DNA from: Actinobacillus genomosp. 1
Lineage (GTDB): Bacteria > Pseudomonadota > Gammaproteobacteria > Enterobacterales > Pasteurellaceae
NCBI RefSeq assembly: GCF_029774175.1
Contig: NZ_CP103834.1
Span: 382,501-446,500, forward strand
Length of the DNA stretch: 64,000 bases
Direction: 5' to 3'
Within the stretch, counting starts at the first letter, position 1, and every line of letters starts with the position of its first letter. Below the pieces are notes generated by a model. That model was not told where the DNA came from and ran no database searches. It saw only the letters and a list, made by a program, of their open reading frames with translations. Positions 24,366-34,540 of this stretch are shown one piece after another. A program made the position numbers and the translations under genes.

Positions 24366-26351
24366 ATGAAAGTGACAGCGGGAAGTCCTTCTCCATTAGG
24401 TGCGCAAGCGGTTGAAAACGGTACGAATTTTGCAATTTTTTCAGAAAATGCGACCGCTATCGAACTGTGTCTATTTAACCAAACGGAAGAGCAGCGTTTT
24501 GCGATGCAACGTACCGGTGATGTGTGGCATTTGTTCGTAGAAAATATAGGGGAAGGAGCTGAATACGGTTTTCGTGTTGCGGGAATAACGGATAAACAAA
24601 AAGGTGCGCTATTTAACCCGCAAAAATTATTACTTGATCCTTATGCAAAACGTATTGTCGGTACTGTCTCGGCACATACGGAAGATGAGCTCAAGTATTT
24701 TCAGTGGGACGATAAACGTGATAATGCTCATTTAGCACCCAAATCGGTAGTCGTTGCGCAAGATAATTTCGATTGGGAAGATGATGAGCGTCCGCATTAT
24801 CCGTGGAAAGAAACCATTATTTATGAGTTGCATGTAAAGGGTTTCAGTAAGTTAAATCCACAAATTCCCGAACCGTTACGCGGAACTTATGCAGGCCTTG
24901 CACATCCGGCTTCTATTGCGTATTTGAAGCGTTTAGACGTCACGACAATAGAATTGCAACCGGTCAGCCATCATATTGATGAAGTGCACTTGCAGAAAAT
25001 GGGTAAAACCAATTATTGGGGATACAGTGTTATCGGGCATTCTGCAGTTGAGCCGGTGCTTGCGTGGGATCAGGAAGATCCGATTAATGAATTTAAGTAT
25101 TTGGTCAAAACATTACATAAACACGGCTTTGAAGTCATTTTAGATTTGGTCTATAACCATACCGCAGAGGGCGGTACGGACAGTTTAACGCTATGCCAAA
25201 GAGGCATTGATAACCAAAATTATTATTGGCTCAATGAGCAAGGAGAATATGAGAATTGGGCGGGATGCGGTAATGCGTTAAATTTAAGCCATCCGAAAGT
25301 GTGTCAGTGGGCGATAGACAGCTTGGTTTATTGGGTTAGCGAATGTCACGTCGATGGTTTCCGTTTCGATTTGGCAACCACATTAGGACGTACTCCCGAA
25401 TTTGATCAATTATCGCCGTTTTTTGAAAAAATTAAGCAAACGCCTGAATTAGAACATATTAAATTAATCGCCGAGCCTTGGGACATTGGTCCGAACGGTT
25501 ATCAAGTCGGCGGATTTCCGATTCGGTTTGCCGAATGGAATGATAAATACCGTACTACGATGCGAGAATTCTTTTTAGGCGAGAGTGGTAATCTAGGCGA
25601 GTTTGCTCGTCGTTTAGCCGGTAGCGATGACCTTTATTGGCAATATTCTCCGGCAAAAAGTATCAACTATTTTGCTTCACACGACGGTTTTACTCTACAA
25701 GATCTCGTGAGTTATAACAAAAAGCATAATGAAGCAAACGGTGAAAATAATCGTGACGGTGAAAACACTAATCATAGTAATAACCATGGTGTTGAAGGAG
25801 AAACCGATAACGAATTGGTAAATATTTTGCGAGAACAGACCGCTTGCAGCCTATTAGCGATTTTATTTCTTTCAAACGGTGTGCCGATGTTACGCGCCGG
25901 AGATGAATTGGGACATTCGCAAAAAGGTAATAACAACGGCTATTGTCAAGACAATGAGATAACTTGGCTTGATTGGCAAAATGCAAATGAAGCGAGAATT
26001 GAATATGTAGCAAAATGGATAGCGTTACGTAAACGTATTTCTTTACTCTCTCATCAAAACCATTGGTGGACTGAAAATGACGTTCAATGGTTTTCACCGC
26101 AAGGAAAAGTGATGGAGATTGAAGATTGGCATAATACGGAATCGAAAGCGTTACAAGTTCTACTACAAGATCATTGGCTGATCTTAATAAATGCCAAAAA
26201 AACCACCCAGCAATTCTTCTTACCGACAGGTAAATGGCATATCAGTATCGGTAAGAATGTTGCGACTTTGATAGCGAATACGCAATCGGTTGCTCTTCAG
26301 CTTGAACAGATGGGAGTATGCGTGCTTCAAAGAAAATTAAGTTCATATTAA
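24366..26351 (+). CDS. glgX: Glycogen debranching enzyme GlgX
   Basis: Isoamylase-type GH13 enzyme that cuts the alpha-1,6 branches left by phosphorylase. 661 residues. CBM48 is at the N-terminus (PLGAQAVENGTNFAIFS); the catalytic region has VILDLVYNHTAEG, nucleophile Asp in GFRFDLATTLGR, Glu in LIAEPWD and Asp in FASHDGFTL. Lies six bases after glgB and fifteen before glgC. Confidence 0.96.
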   Translation: MKVTAGSPSPLGAQAVENGTNFAIFSENATAIELCLFNQTEEQRFAMQRTGDVWHLFVENIGEGAEYGFRVAGITDKQKGALFNPQKLLLDPYAKRIVGTVSAHTEDELKYFQWDDKRDNAHLAPKSVVVAQDNFDWEDDERPHYPWKETIIYELHVKGFSKLNPQIPEPLRGTYAGLAHPASIAYLKRLDVTTIELQPVSHHIDEVHLQKMGKTNYWGYSVIGHSAVEPVLAWDQEDPINEFKYLVKTLHKHGFEVILDLVYNHTAEGGTDSLTLCQRGIDNQNYYWLNEQGEYENWAGCGNALNLSHPKVCQWAIDSLVYWVSECHVDGFRFDLATTLGRTPEFDQLSPFFEKIKQTPELEHIKLIAEPWDIGPNGYQVGGFPIRFAEWNDKYRTTMREFFLGESGNLGEFARRLAGSDDLYWQYSPAKSINYFASHDGFTLQDLVSYNKKHNEANGENNRDGENTNHSNNHGVEGETDNELVNILREQTACSLLAILFLSNGVPMLRAGDELGHSQKGNNNGYCQDNEITWLDWQNANEARIEYVAKWIALRKRISLLSHQNHWWTENDVQWFSPQGKVMEIEDWHNTESKALQVLLQDHWLILINAKKTTQQFFLPTGKWHISIGKNVATLIANTQSVALQLEQMGVCVLQRKLSSY

Positions 26352-26366
26352 TACCGGAGAAATCAC

Positions 26367-27683
26367 ATGCTTGCACAAGAAAAAAACGACCTAAATAAAT
26401 CTGGTCTCGATATTACTAACGATACGTTAGTACTTATTTTAGCGGGTGGTCGAGGCTCACGCCTTTATGAATTAACAGATAGACGTGCAAAACCGGCCGT
26501 ATATTTTGGCGGATGTCGTCGTATTATTGACTTCGCTCTTTCAAATTGTATTAATTCCAACTTATTAAAAATCGGCGTAATCACACAATATGCGGCACAT
26601 TCGCTACTTCGCCATTTACAACGCGGTTGGTCATTCCTTCCTTACGAACGTAATCAATATATCGATATGCTTCCGGCTCGTCAGCAATTGGATGAAAATA
26701 CGTGGTATCGCGGTACGGCGGATGCGGTTTACCAAAATATGTCGATGATGAAGACGCACTATCGTCCTAAATACGTAGTGATTTTAGCCGGCGACCATAT
26801 TTATAAAATGGATTACACCCAAATGTTACGTGACCACGTAGAAAGCGGCGCGAAATGTACGGTAGGATGTATTGAAGTTCCACGTGAACAAGCGGTTGAA
26901 TTCGGTGTAATGGCGGTAAATGACAAATTAAAAGTTAAAGAATTTGTGGAAAAACCGGCTGATCCGCCGGCAATGCCAGGACGTCCTAATTCATCGTTAG
27001 CTTCAATGGGTATCTATGTGTTTGATGCGGATTATCTTTATAAAATGTTAGAGCAAGAAGCAGCGGTTCCTGGAACTTCACATGACTTCGGTAAAGATAT
27101 TATTCCGAAAGCGGTGGAAGAAGGCGTATTATATGCGCATCCGTTTGAACGTTCATGCAAAGGTCGAAATGCAACCGGTGCGATTTACTGGCGTGATGTC
27201 GGTACGATCGACAGCTATTGGGCTGCGCATATGGATTTGGTATCGGAAGAGCCGCAACTGGATTTATATGATGAATCATGGCCGATTCACGGACGTCCGC
27301 AACAAACTGCACCGGCTCGATTCTTTTACCATAAACAAAGACAACGTACTTTAGATAACTCGCTTATTGCTGGCGGTTGTGTGGTTACCGATGCGGAGAT
27401 CAGTAATTCAGTATTGTTTAACCGTGTACATGTAGATGCAGAGACGATTATCGAACATACCGTGATTTTACCTCAAGTAACTATTGGTAAAAATTGTGTA
27501 ATCAAACGAGCGGTAATCGATCGTCATTGTGTGATTCCGGACGGTTTACAAATCGGTGTAAATCCGGAAGAAGATGCGAAACATTTCCGAGTGAGTAAAG
27601 GCGGGATTGTACTTGTAACACAAGGTATGTTGGATAAATTACAAGGTTTTACCTCCGATATTAAATTACACCATACCATTTAA
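26367..27683 (+). CDS. glgC: Glucose-1-phosphate adenylyltransferase
   Basis: Makes ADP-glucose from glucose-1-phosphate and ATP, the committed step of glycogen synthesis. 438 residues. ILAGGRGSRLYELTDRRAKPAVYFGG contains the nucleotide loop and regulatory Lys/Arg; WYRGTADAVYQN and EFVEKPADPP bind glucose-1-phosphate; a C-terminal left-handed beta-helix follows. A hairpin ends the gene, so glgA may have partial independence. Confidence 0.97.
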   Translation: MLAQEKNDLNKSGLDITNDTLVLILAGGRGSRLYELTDRRAKPAVYFGGCRRIIDFALSNCINSNLLKIGVITQYAAHSLLRHLQRGWSFLPYERNQYIDMLPARQQLDENTWYRGTADAVYQNMSMMKTHYRPKYVVILAGDHIYKMDYTQMLRDHVESGAKCTVGCIEVPREQAVEFGVMAVNDKLKVKEFVEKPADPPAMPGRPNSSLASMGIYVFDADYLYKMLEQEAAVPGTSHDFGKDIIPKAVEEGVLYAHPFERSCKGRNATGAIYWRDVGTIDSYWAAHMDLVSEEPQLDLYDESWPIHGRPQQTAPARFFYHKQRQRTLDNSLIAGGCVVTDAEISNSVLFNRVHVDAETIIEHTVILPQVTIGKNCVIKRAVIDRHCVIPDGLQIGVNPEEDAKHFRVSKGGIVLVTQGMLDKLQGFTSDIKLHHTI

Positions 27684-27695
27684 TTAATCTGTTTA

Positions 27696-27732
27696 GCCGA
27701 GGACGCACATTGTGCGTCCTTTAGGCGTTTTT
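27696..27732 (+). terminator. Hairpin between glgC and glgA
   Basis: AGGACGCA-cattg-TGCGTCCT with outer GCC/GGC pairing and a following GTTTTT. In mid-operon it may lower readthrough to glgA. Confidence 0.65.
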
Positions 27733-27784
27733 ATAAGCGGTCATATTTCTTTATTTTTTTACAAATTAACAAAACGGCGATTAT

Positions 27785-29221
27785 ATGAAAATTTTACATA
27801 TCTGTTCGGAAATGTATCCTCTGATCAAAACAGGCGGATTGGCCGATGTGATGGGCGCACTTCCTTACGCTCAACAGCAAACGGGTAATGATGTTCGAGT
27901 TTTAATTCCATTATATCCTCAAGTTGCAGAGAAAATCGGTGAAACCAGTGAAGTGGCGACAATCGGTACTTTTGCCGGCTTAGTCACTATTCGTTTTACT
28001 TATTTTAACGGCTTAGGCGTTTATGTAATTGATGCGCCTCACTTATTCCAACGTTCCGGGAATCCTTATCATGATTCGGGTTATGCGGATTATCCGGATA
28101 ATTATAAACGTTTTGCACTTTTAGGTTATTTAGGTGCGCAGCTTTCGGAAGGATTGGATCAATGGTGGGGTAAGGCGGATATCTTGCATGCGCATGATTG
28201 GCAGGGCGGTTTAGCTTGTGCTTACCTTAAGAGTTGGAATAGTCCGGTAAAAAGCGTATTTACTATTCATAATATCGCTTATCCGGGACGTTTCCATTCT
28301 TATCACTTACATGAACTCGGTTTACCTTGGCATTTCTTCCAAGCGGAAGGTTTAGAGTTTTACGGTGAAATTTCTTATCTTAAAGCCGGTTTATATTTTG
28401 CGGATAAAATTACAACGGTAAGTCCGACTTACGCCTTGGAAATTACCGAAGAAATCGCCGGTGGCGGTATGCACGGTTTATTACAAACCCGTAAGGCACA
28501 AGGCAGATTACACGGTGTACTAAATGGGGTGGATGACACGGTTTGGAATCCGGAAACCGACACGAATATCGTCGCAACTTATAAGCCGAGTTATATGCAA
28601 GGTAAATCGAAGAATAAAGCGGAATTACAACAAATGTTCCACTTACCGGAAGATAAAGATGCGATGCTTATGGTGATGGTGACCCGTTTAACCGAGCAGA
28701 AAGGGGCGGATTTTATTCTGGATCGTATTGATGAACTAATGGAAGAACGTGTTCAATTGGTGGTTTTAGGAAGCGGTTCTCCTCATCTGGAATATTTATT
28801 AAATGAAGCGCGTAGCCGTTATCCGGAACAAATCGGTGTTTATATTGGCTATAATGAGGTACTTTCTCATCAAATTATTGCCGGCGGTGACGTTATTTTA
28901 GTACCGAGTCGCTTTGAGCCTTGCGGCTTAACCCAGCTCTACGGTTTGAAATACGGCACGCTTCCTTTAGTGCGTCGTACGGGCGGCTTAGCCGATACGG
29001 TGGTGGATAGTAATAAAGAAAGTATTGAACAACGTACTGCAACGGGATTTGTGTTTAATTATCCGAGCAGTGACGATTTTCTTGAAGCTTTCCGACGAGC
29101 GGTTAATTTATGGAAGAAAAATAAATTATGGTCAAGCGTTCGTCAAAATGCATTGGCACAAGATTTCGGGTGGGCAAGAGCCGCCGCTTCATATCAAGCG
29201 ATTTATCAAGAAATCGTATAA
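27785..29221 (+). CDS. glgA: Glycogen synthase
   Basis: Transfers glucose from ADP-glucose to glycogen (GT5). 478 residues (E. coli 477). The ADP-glucose motif KTGGLADVMGALP is near residue 18; HAHDWQ, TIHNIAYPG and the C-terminal RFEPCGLTQLYGLKYG follow. Separated from glgC by about 100 bases with a hairpin and USS-like AAGCGGTCA; glgP follows after 30 bases. Confidence 0.97.
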   Translation: MKILHICSEMYPLIKTGGLADVMGALPYAQQQTGNDVRVLIPLYPQVAEKIGETSEVATIGTFAGLVTIRFTYFNGLGVYVIDAPHLFQRSGNPYHDSGYADYPDNYKRFALLGYLGAQLSEGLDQWWGKADILHAHDWQGGLACAYLKSWNSPVKSVFTIHNIAYPGRFHSYHLHELGLPWHFFQAEGLEFYGEISYLKAGLYFADKITTVSPTYALEITEEIAGGGMHGLLQTRKAQGRLHGVLNGVDDTVWNPETDTNIVATYKPSYMQGKSKNKAELQQMFHLPEDKDAMLMVMVTRLTEQKGADFILDRIDELMEERVQLVVLGSGSPHLEYLLNEARSRYPEQIGVYIGYNEVLSHQIIAGGDVILVPSRFEPCGLTQLYGLKYGTLPLVRRTGGLADTVVDSNKESIEQRTATGFVFNYPSSDDFLEAFRRAVNLWKKNKLWSSVRQNALAQDFGWARAAASYQAIYQEIV

Positions 29222-29251
29222 CAGGTTTTATTTATTATTTAGGAGTGACAA

Positions 29252-31756
29252 ATGGGCAATAAGGTTTTAAGTCCGGAGAATATTCAACAAGTTAAAGACG
29301 CTATTTTATATAAAATGGTGTTTGCGTTAGGGGTGGAACCTCGTGAGGCAAGCAAACGTAACTGGCTTAATGCAGCGTTACGTGTCGTGCGAGATCTCTC
29401 AACCGAATCATGGTTACAAACACGCCGTAGCCAAGTGGCTAACGGTAGTCGTCGTGTTTATTATCTCTCAATGGAATTTTTAATGGGACGTACTTTCTCT
29501 AATGCAATGATTGCGGAAGGGGTGTATGAATTAATTGATGCGGCATTAAAAGAACTCGGCCAAAATTTGGAAGACATTATTAATGAAGAAGGTGACCCGG
29601 GTTTAGGTAACGGTGGTTTAGGTCGTTTAGCGGCTTGTTATATGGATAGCCTTGCTGCCATGAAGATTCCTGCAATCGGTTACGGTATTCGCTACGAATA
29701 CGGAATGTTCCGCCAAGAAATTCGTAACGGCGAACAGGTGGAACAACCGGATCAATGGTTAGAAAATGAATTCGCTTGGCCGTATTTACGTTCCAGTAAA
29801 CGTTTCCCGATTCGTTTTGGCGGACGAGTATGGAATGAAGGTTCTAAAGTCGTATGGCAACCGGACGAAGAAATTGTTGCCCAAGCACACGATCAATTGA
29901 TTCCGGGTTTTGAAACTACCGCAACCAATAGTTTACGTTTATGGTCTGCGCATGCTTCAGGTAAGGGGTTCGGTTTAGCGGACTTTAACCGCGGCGATTA
30001 TTTCTCTGCAATGAGCCACCAGAATCTTTCAGAGAATGTCTCTCGCGTACTTTATCCGGACGATTCAACTTATAACGGACGTGAATTACGTTTACGCCAA
30101 GAGTATTTCCTCTGTTCCGCTTCCGTGCAGGATATTATCCGTCGCCATGAAACGGAATGCGGTTCTTGTGTTAATTTAGCCGATAAAGTGGCGATTCATT
30201 TAAACGATACTCACCCGACTCTTGCCGTACCGGAATTAATGCGTATTCTGATTGATGAAAAAGGTTATAGCTGGGAGCAAGCGTGGAGTATGACGCGTAA
30301 AATTTTCTACTATACCAACCATACCTTAATGAGCGAAGCGTTAGAAACTTGGCCGGTGGAAATGTTGGGGCGTATTTTACCGCGCCATTTAGGCATTATT
30401 TTTGAGATTAACGAATGGTTCTTAAATGAAGTGCGTGAAAAATTCCCGGGCGATGAAGATTTGGTGCAACGCGTATCATTAATTGATGAACACGGTGATC
30501 GCAGAGTACGTATGGCCTGGGTGGCGGTAGTCGCTTCAACCAAAGTAAACGGCGTAGCGAAAATTCACTCGGATTTAATGGTCGAATCCATTTTTGCCGA
30601 CTTCGCGCGTATTTATCCGGATCGTTTTACTAACGTAACAAACGGGGTAACGCCTCGCCGTTGGTTAAGAATTGCCAACCCAGGCTTAGCGAATATCTTG
30701 GATAAACGCATCGGTACGAATTGGCTGACAAACCTCAGCGAATTAGAAAAATTCAACGTATTTATTGATGATGCGGACGTCCAAGCCGAAGTTGCGGCGG
30801 TAAAATATGAGAACAAACGTAAATTAGCGGAGTATGTTGAGAAAAACTTAGGGATTACGCTTAACCCTGAAGCGATTTTTGACGTACAAGTAAAACGTAT
30901 TCATAAATATAAACGCCAACAGCTAAACGTATTACACATTATTACGTTATATAACCGTATCTTAAAAAATCCGAATGCGGATTGGACGCCTCGAGTGTTT
31001 ATCTTTGCCGGTAAAGCGGCAAGTGCTTATTATGCGGCGAAGAAAGTGATTCGTTTAATTAATGATGTCGCAAATGTGATCAATAATGATGAACGTATTC
31101 GCGATTTAATTAAGGTGGTATTTATTCCGAACTACGGCGTATCACTGGCGCAAATGATTATTCCGGCGGCGGACGTTTCCGAACAAATTTCATTGGCGGG
31201 TACCGAAGCATCGGGTACGTCTAATATGAAATTTGCCTTAAACGGTGCTTTAACTATCGGCACGTTAGACGGCGCAAACGTGGAAATTCTCGATTGTGTG
31301 GGTAAAGACAATATCTTTATCTTCGGTAATACTGTTGAGCAGGTTGAAGAATTACGTCGTAACGGCTATTCGCCGTATCATTACTATGAAACGGACGGGG
31401 AGTTAAACGAAGCGGTTTCACAAATCTTAAACGGTAAATTCTCACCGGATGATCCTTACCGCTATCAAGATTTGATTTTGAATTCGGGAGACTATTACCA
31501 AGCTTGTGCGGATTTCCGCAGCTATGTGGAAGCGCAGGAAAAAGTAGCGGCGGCTTATCGTAATAAGAAAGCTTGGACGCGTTCGGCAATTATCAATATT
31601 GCGAATATGGGTTATTTCTCATCGGATCGTTCGGTGCTGGATTACGCTCGTGATATTTGGCATATTGAACCGATGGACGAATTACAGCTTAAAGATAATG
31701 CCGATCTCAAAAGCATTCTTGAAAGTTCGAATAAACTGTTAGGTTCTCGTAAATAG
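29252..31756 (+). CDS. glgP: Glycogen phosphorylase
   Basis: PLP-dependent phosphorolysis of glycogen to glucose-1-phosphate. 834 residues. The PLP lysine lies in TEASGTSNMKFALNG; EDPGLGNGGLGRLAAC-type segment and VTNGVTPRRWL are conserved. AGGAG precedes the ATG by 7 bases. Last gene of the cluster, followed by a USS dyad and a bidirectional terminator. Confidence 0.97.
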   Translation: MGNKVLSPENIQQVKDAILYKMVFALGVEPREASKRNWLNAALRVVRDLSTESWLQTRRSQVANGSRRVYYLSMEFLMGRTFSNAMIAEGVYELIDAALKELGQNLEDIINEEGDPGLGNGGLGRLAACYMDSLAAMKIPAIGYGIRYEYGMFRQEIRNGEQVEQPDQWLENEFAWPYLRSSKRFPIRFGGRVWNEGSKVVWQPDEEIVAQAHDQLIPGFETTATNSLRLWSAHASGKGFGLADFNRGDYFSAMSHQNLSENVSRVLYPDDSTYNGRELRLRQEYFLCSASVQDIIRRHETECGSCVNLADKVAIHLNDTHPTLAVPELMRILIDEKGYSWEQAWSMTRKIFYYTNHTLMSEALETWPVEMLGRILPRHLGIIFEINEWFLNEVREKFPGDEDLVQRVSLIDEHGDRRVRMAWVAVVASTKVNGVAKIHSDLMVESIFADFARIYPDRFTNVTNGVTPRRWLRIANPGLANILDKRIGTNWLTNLSELEKFNVFIDDADVQAEVAAVKYENKRKLAEYVEKNLGITLNPEAIFDVQVKRIHKYKRQQLNVLHIITLYNRILKNPNADWTPRVFIFAGKAASAYYAAKKVIRLINDVANVINNDERIRDLIKVVFIPNYGVSLAQMIIPAADVSEQISLAGTEASGTSNMKFALNGALTIGTLDGANVEILDCVGKDNIFIFGNTVEQVEELRRNGYSPYHYYETDGELNEAVSQILNGKFSPDDPYRYQDLILNSGDYYQACADFRSYVEAQEKVAAAYRNKKAWTRSAIINIANMGYFSSDRSVLDYARDIWHIEPMDELQLKDNADLKSILESSNKLLGSRK

Positions 31757-31765
31757 CAGAAATTT

Positions 31766-31809
31766 AAGCGGTCTGTTTTTCGTAAGATTTTGCAAGAAAC
31801 GGACCGCTT
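31766..31809. repeat. USS inverted pair after glgP
   Basis: AAGCGGTC (31766-31773) opposes GACCGCTT (31802-31809) with a TTTTGCAA-containing middle. Confidence 0.7.
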
Positions 31810-31823
31810 GTATTAGCGATAAA

Positions 31824-31857
31824 AAAGCCGTTTGTGTAAGACAAACGGCTTTCTTTT
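31824..31857. terminator. Bidirectional terminator, glgP / ndk
   Basis: AAAGCCGTTTGT-gtaag-ACAAACGGCTTT, a perfect 12-pair stem between convergent genes. Confidence 0.88.
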
Positions 31858-31867
31858 TGGCTATCGT

Positions 31868-32284
31868 TTAGAGAATTTCATTCGGCGTGAAGAAATAAGC
31901 GATTTCACGTTTTGCCGATTGCTCGGAGTCCGAACCATGTACCGAATTCTCACGCCCGTTAATTGCATACAGCGCACGAATTGTACCGGCTTTACGTTGT
32001 TCCGGATTGGTTGCACCCATTAATTCACGGTAGTGCGCAATCGCATTTTCGCCTTCAAGTACCACCGCCACAATCGGTGCGGAAATCATAAATTCCACCA
32101 ACGAATCAAAAAATTCTTTACCTTGGTGTTCGGCGTAGAAGCCTTCCGCTTGTTCTCGGTTAAGTTGGACTTTTTTTAGTGCTTTGACGGTTAAACCGGC
32201 TTCTTCCAGATAACTAAGAATTTTACCGATAAGATTGCGTCGGGTTGCGTCGGGTTTAATTAAACACAATGTTTGTTGAATCAT
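31868..32284 (-). CDS. ndk: Nucleoside diphosphate kinase
   Basis: Balances NTP pools by phosphate transfer through a phospho-His. 138 residues; TLCLIKPDATRRN at the N-terminus and the active His in NSVHGSDS near 115. A hairpin separates it from metG upstream on the same strand. Confidence 0.96.
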   Translation of the reverse strand: MIQQTLCLIKPDATRRNLIGKILSYLEEAGLTVKALKKVQLNREQAEGFYAEHQGKEFFDSLVEFMISAPIVAVVLEGENAIAHYRELMGATNPEQRKAGTIRALYAINGRENSVHGSDSEQSAKREIAYFFTPNEIL

Positions 32285-32301
32285 TTTTTCTCCTTATTCG
32301 C

Positions 32302-32330
32302 AAAAAAGCGGTTATTTTTACCGCCTTTTT
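32302..32330 (-). terminator. Terminator of metG
   Basis: AAAAAGGCGGT/ACCGCTTTTTT with one mismatch, in the gap between metG and ndk. Confidence 0.65.
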
Positions 32331-32340
32331 GCTATAGCGA

Positions 32341-34398
32341 TTATTTTACTTGCATACCCGGGCGGATACCTTCATCAGCTGAAAGTAGGAATAAGTCCGC
32401 ACCGCCTGTGCCTGCCGATAAGATCATCCCTTCCGATACGCCGAATTTCATTTTACGTGGTGCAAGGTTTGCGACCATAATCACAAAACGACCGATTAAT
32501 TCTTCCGGATTGTTATAAGCCGCTTTAATTCCTGATAACACTTGGCGTTGGTGATCGCCTAAATCCAATTGGAATTTCAATAATTTGTTAGATTCCGGTA
32601 CGGCTTCACAACTAATCACTTTTGCCACACGTAAATCTAATTTGGCGAAATCATCAATTGTGATTTCCGCTGCGATAGGCTCAACCGCCGTATTTTCGCT
32701 ATTTTCCACTTTTTGTTTTCCTTTTTTATCTTCCGATTTATTTTGCTCTGCAAACAGTGCTTTGGTTTCTTCAATCACCGCATCAATTTGTTTTTTCTCA
32801 AGACGAGAGAACAATGATTTAAACGGTGCGACATTTTTGCCTAATAATGGTTGGTGAATATTGTCCCAGGTTAATTCCGCTTGTAAGAAAGCTTCCGCAC
32901 GTTCCGCTAACTGCGGTAACACCGGTTTTAAGTAACTCATTAACACACGGAATAATTCAATACCCATTGAGCAAACCGTTTGTAATTCCGCTTCACGACC
33001 TTCTTGTTTTGCAATTACCCAAGGGGCTTTATCATCGACATATTTATTCGCTTTATCGCAAAGATCCATAATTAAACGAATCGCTTTGTTAAACTCACGA
33101 TTTTCATAATGTGTCGCGATCTGTTCCGATTGTGCAATAAATTCTGCAAAGAGTGCTTCATCTTCTAATTTATCAGCCAGTTTACCTTCAAAACGTTTGG
33201 CAATAAAACTTGCATTACGTGAAGCAAGGTTCACTAATTTATTAACGATATCGCTGTTTACACGTTGTACGAAATCTTCAAGACTTAAATCCAAATCTTC
33301 AATACGCTCGTTCAGTTTCGCCGCATAGTAATAACGTAAACATTCCGGATCGATATGTTTTAAATAGGTGCTTGCTTGAATGAAAGTACCGCGTGATTTT
33401 GACATTTTCACACCGTCCACCGTCACGTAACCGTGTGCAAATACATTGGTCGGTTTACGTAATTCACAGCCGTCTAACATCGCCGGCCAGAAAAGGCTAT
33501 GGAAGTAAACGATGTCTTTACCGATAAAGTGATAAAGCTCGGTTTCCGAATCTTTTTTCCAGAATTCGTCAAAGTTTAAACCGGTGCGATCACATAAATT
33601 TTTGAATGACGCCATATAGCCGATAGGCGCATCAAGCCATACGTAGAAGAATTTATTTTCCGCATCCGGAATCGGAAAACCGAAGTAAGGTGCATCACGG
33701 CTGATATCCCATTGCTGTAAACCGCTTTCAAACCATTCTTGCATTTTATTGGCGATTTCCGATTGTAATGAGCCTGAACGTGTCCATTCTTTTAACATCC
33801 CTTCAAAGCTTGGTAAATCAAAGAAAAAGTGTTCGGATTCTTTTACGATTGGTGTGGCACCGGATACGGCGGAGCGAGGATTAATTAAATCCATCGGGCT
33901 ATAAGTTGAAGCGCACACTTCACAGTTATCACCGTATTGATCTTCCGCTTTACATTTCGGGCAAGTACCTTTGACAAAACGATCCGGAAGAAACATTTGT
34001 TTTTCCGGGTCGAATAACTGAGAAATCACACGACTTTTGATAAAACCGTTAGCGCGTAATTTTTTATACATTTCCGTGGTAATTTCACGGTTTTCTTCAC
34101 TGTGCGTCGAATGATAGTTATCGAAACTGATATTAAAGCCTTTGAAATCCGCAACGTGATCCGCTTTGGCTTTTTCAATTAATTGTTCCGGCGTAATACC
34201 TTGTTTTGCCGCATTAAGCATAATCGGCGTGCCGTGCGCATCGTCCGCACACACAAAGTGAATCTCGTTACCACGCATACGCTGGAAGCGTACCCAAATA
34301 TCCGCTTGAATATGTTCAAGCATATGACCTAAATGGATTGCACCGTTCGCATAGGGGAGGGCGCAGGTAACCAGCATTTTTCGTTTTTGGTTTGACAT
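32341..34398 (-). CDS. metG: Methionyl-tRNA synthetase
   Basis: Charges tRNA-Met. 685 residues (E. coli 677). HIGH-type HLGHMLEHI near 20, zinc-knuckle cysteines in CPKCKAEDQYGDNCEVC near 145, VKMSKSRGT near 333, an anticodon-binding domain, and a C-terminal EMAP/OB dimerisation domain (FAKLDLRVAKV to LFLLSADEG). Divergent from menC across about 140 bases. Confidence 0.98.
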   Translation of the reverse strand: MSNQKRKMLVTCALPYANGAIHLGHMLEHIQADIWVRFQRMRGNEIHFVCADDAHGTPIMLNAAKQGITPEQLIEKAKADHVADFKGFNISFDNYHSTHSEENREITTEMYKKLRANGFIKSRVISQLFDPEKQMFLPDRFVKGTCPKCKAEDQYGDNCEVCASTYSPMDLINPRSAVSGATPIVKESEHFFFDLPSFEGMLKEWTRSGSLQSEIANKMQEWFESGLQQWDISRDAPYFGFPIPDAENKFFYVWLDAPIGYMASFKNLCDRTGLNFDEFWKKDSETELYHFIGKDIVYFHSLFWPAMLDGCELRKPTNVFAHGYVTVDGVKMSKSRGTFIQASTYLKHIDPECLRYYYAAKLNERIEDLDLSLEDFVQRVNSDIVNKLVNLASRNASFIAKRFEGKLADKLEDEALFAEFIAQSEQIATHYENREFNKAIRLIMDLCDKANKYVDDKAPWVIAKQEGREAELQTVCSMGIELFRVLMSYLKPVLPQLAERAEAFLQAELTWDNIHQPLLGKNVAPFKSLFSRLEKKQIDAVIEETKALFAEQNKSEDKKGKQKVENSENTAVEPIAAEITIDDFAKLDLRVAKVISCEAVPESNKLLKFQLDLGDHQRQVLSGIKAAYNNPEELIGRFVIMVANLAPRKMKFGVSEGMILSAGTGGADLFLLSADEGIRPGMQVK

Positions 34399-34540
34399 GA
34401 ATAATCTCTCTGAATTTGTTACGAAATTATGTAAATTGTAGCGGAAACAGGGCTTTTTTTCTAGTTATTACCAAGTTTTGCCTGAATTTATCCGTAATAA
34501 GCGGTAGAATTTAAACAAATTTTTATTAAGAGAAAATAAA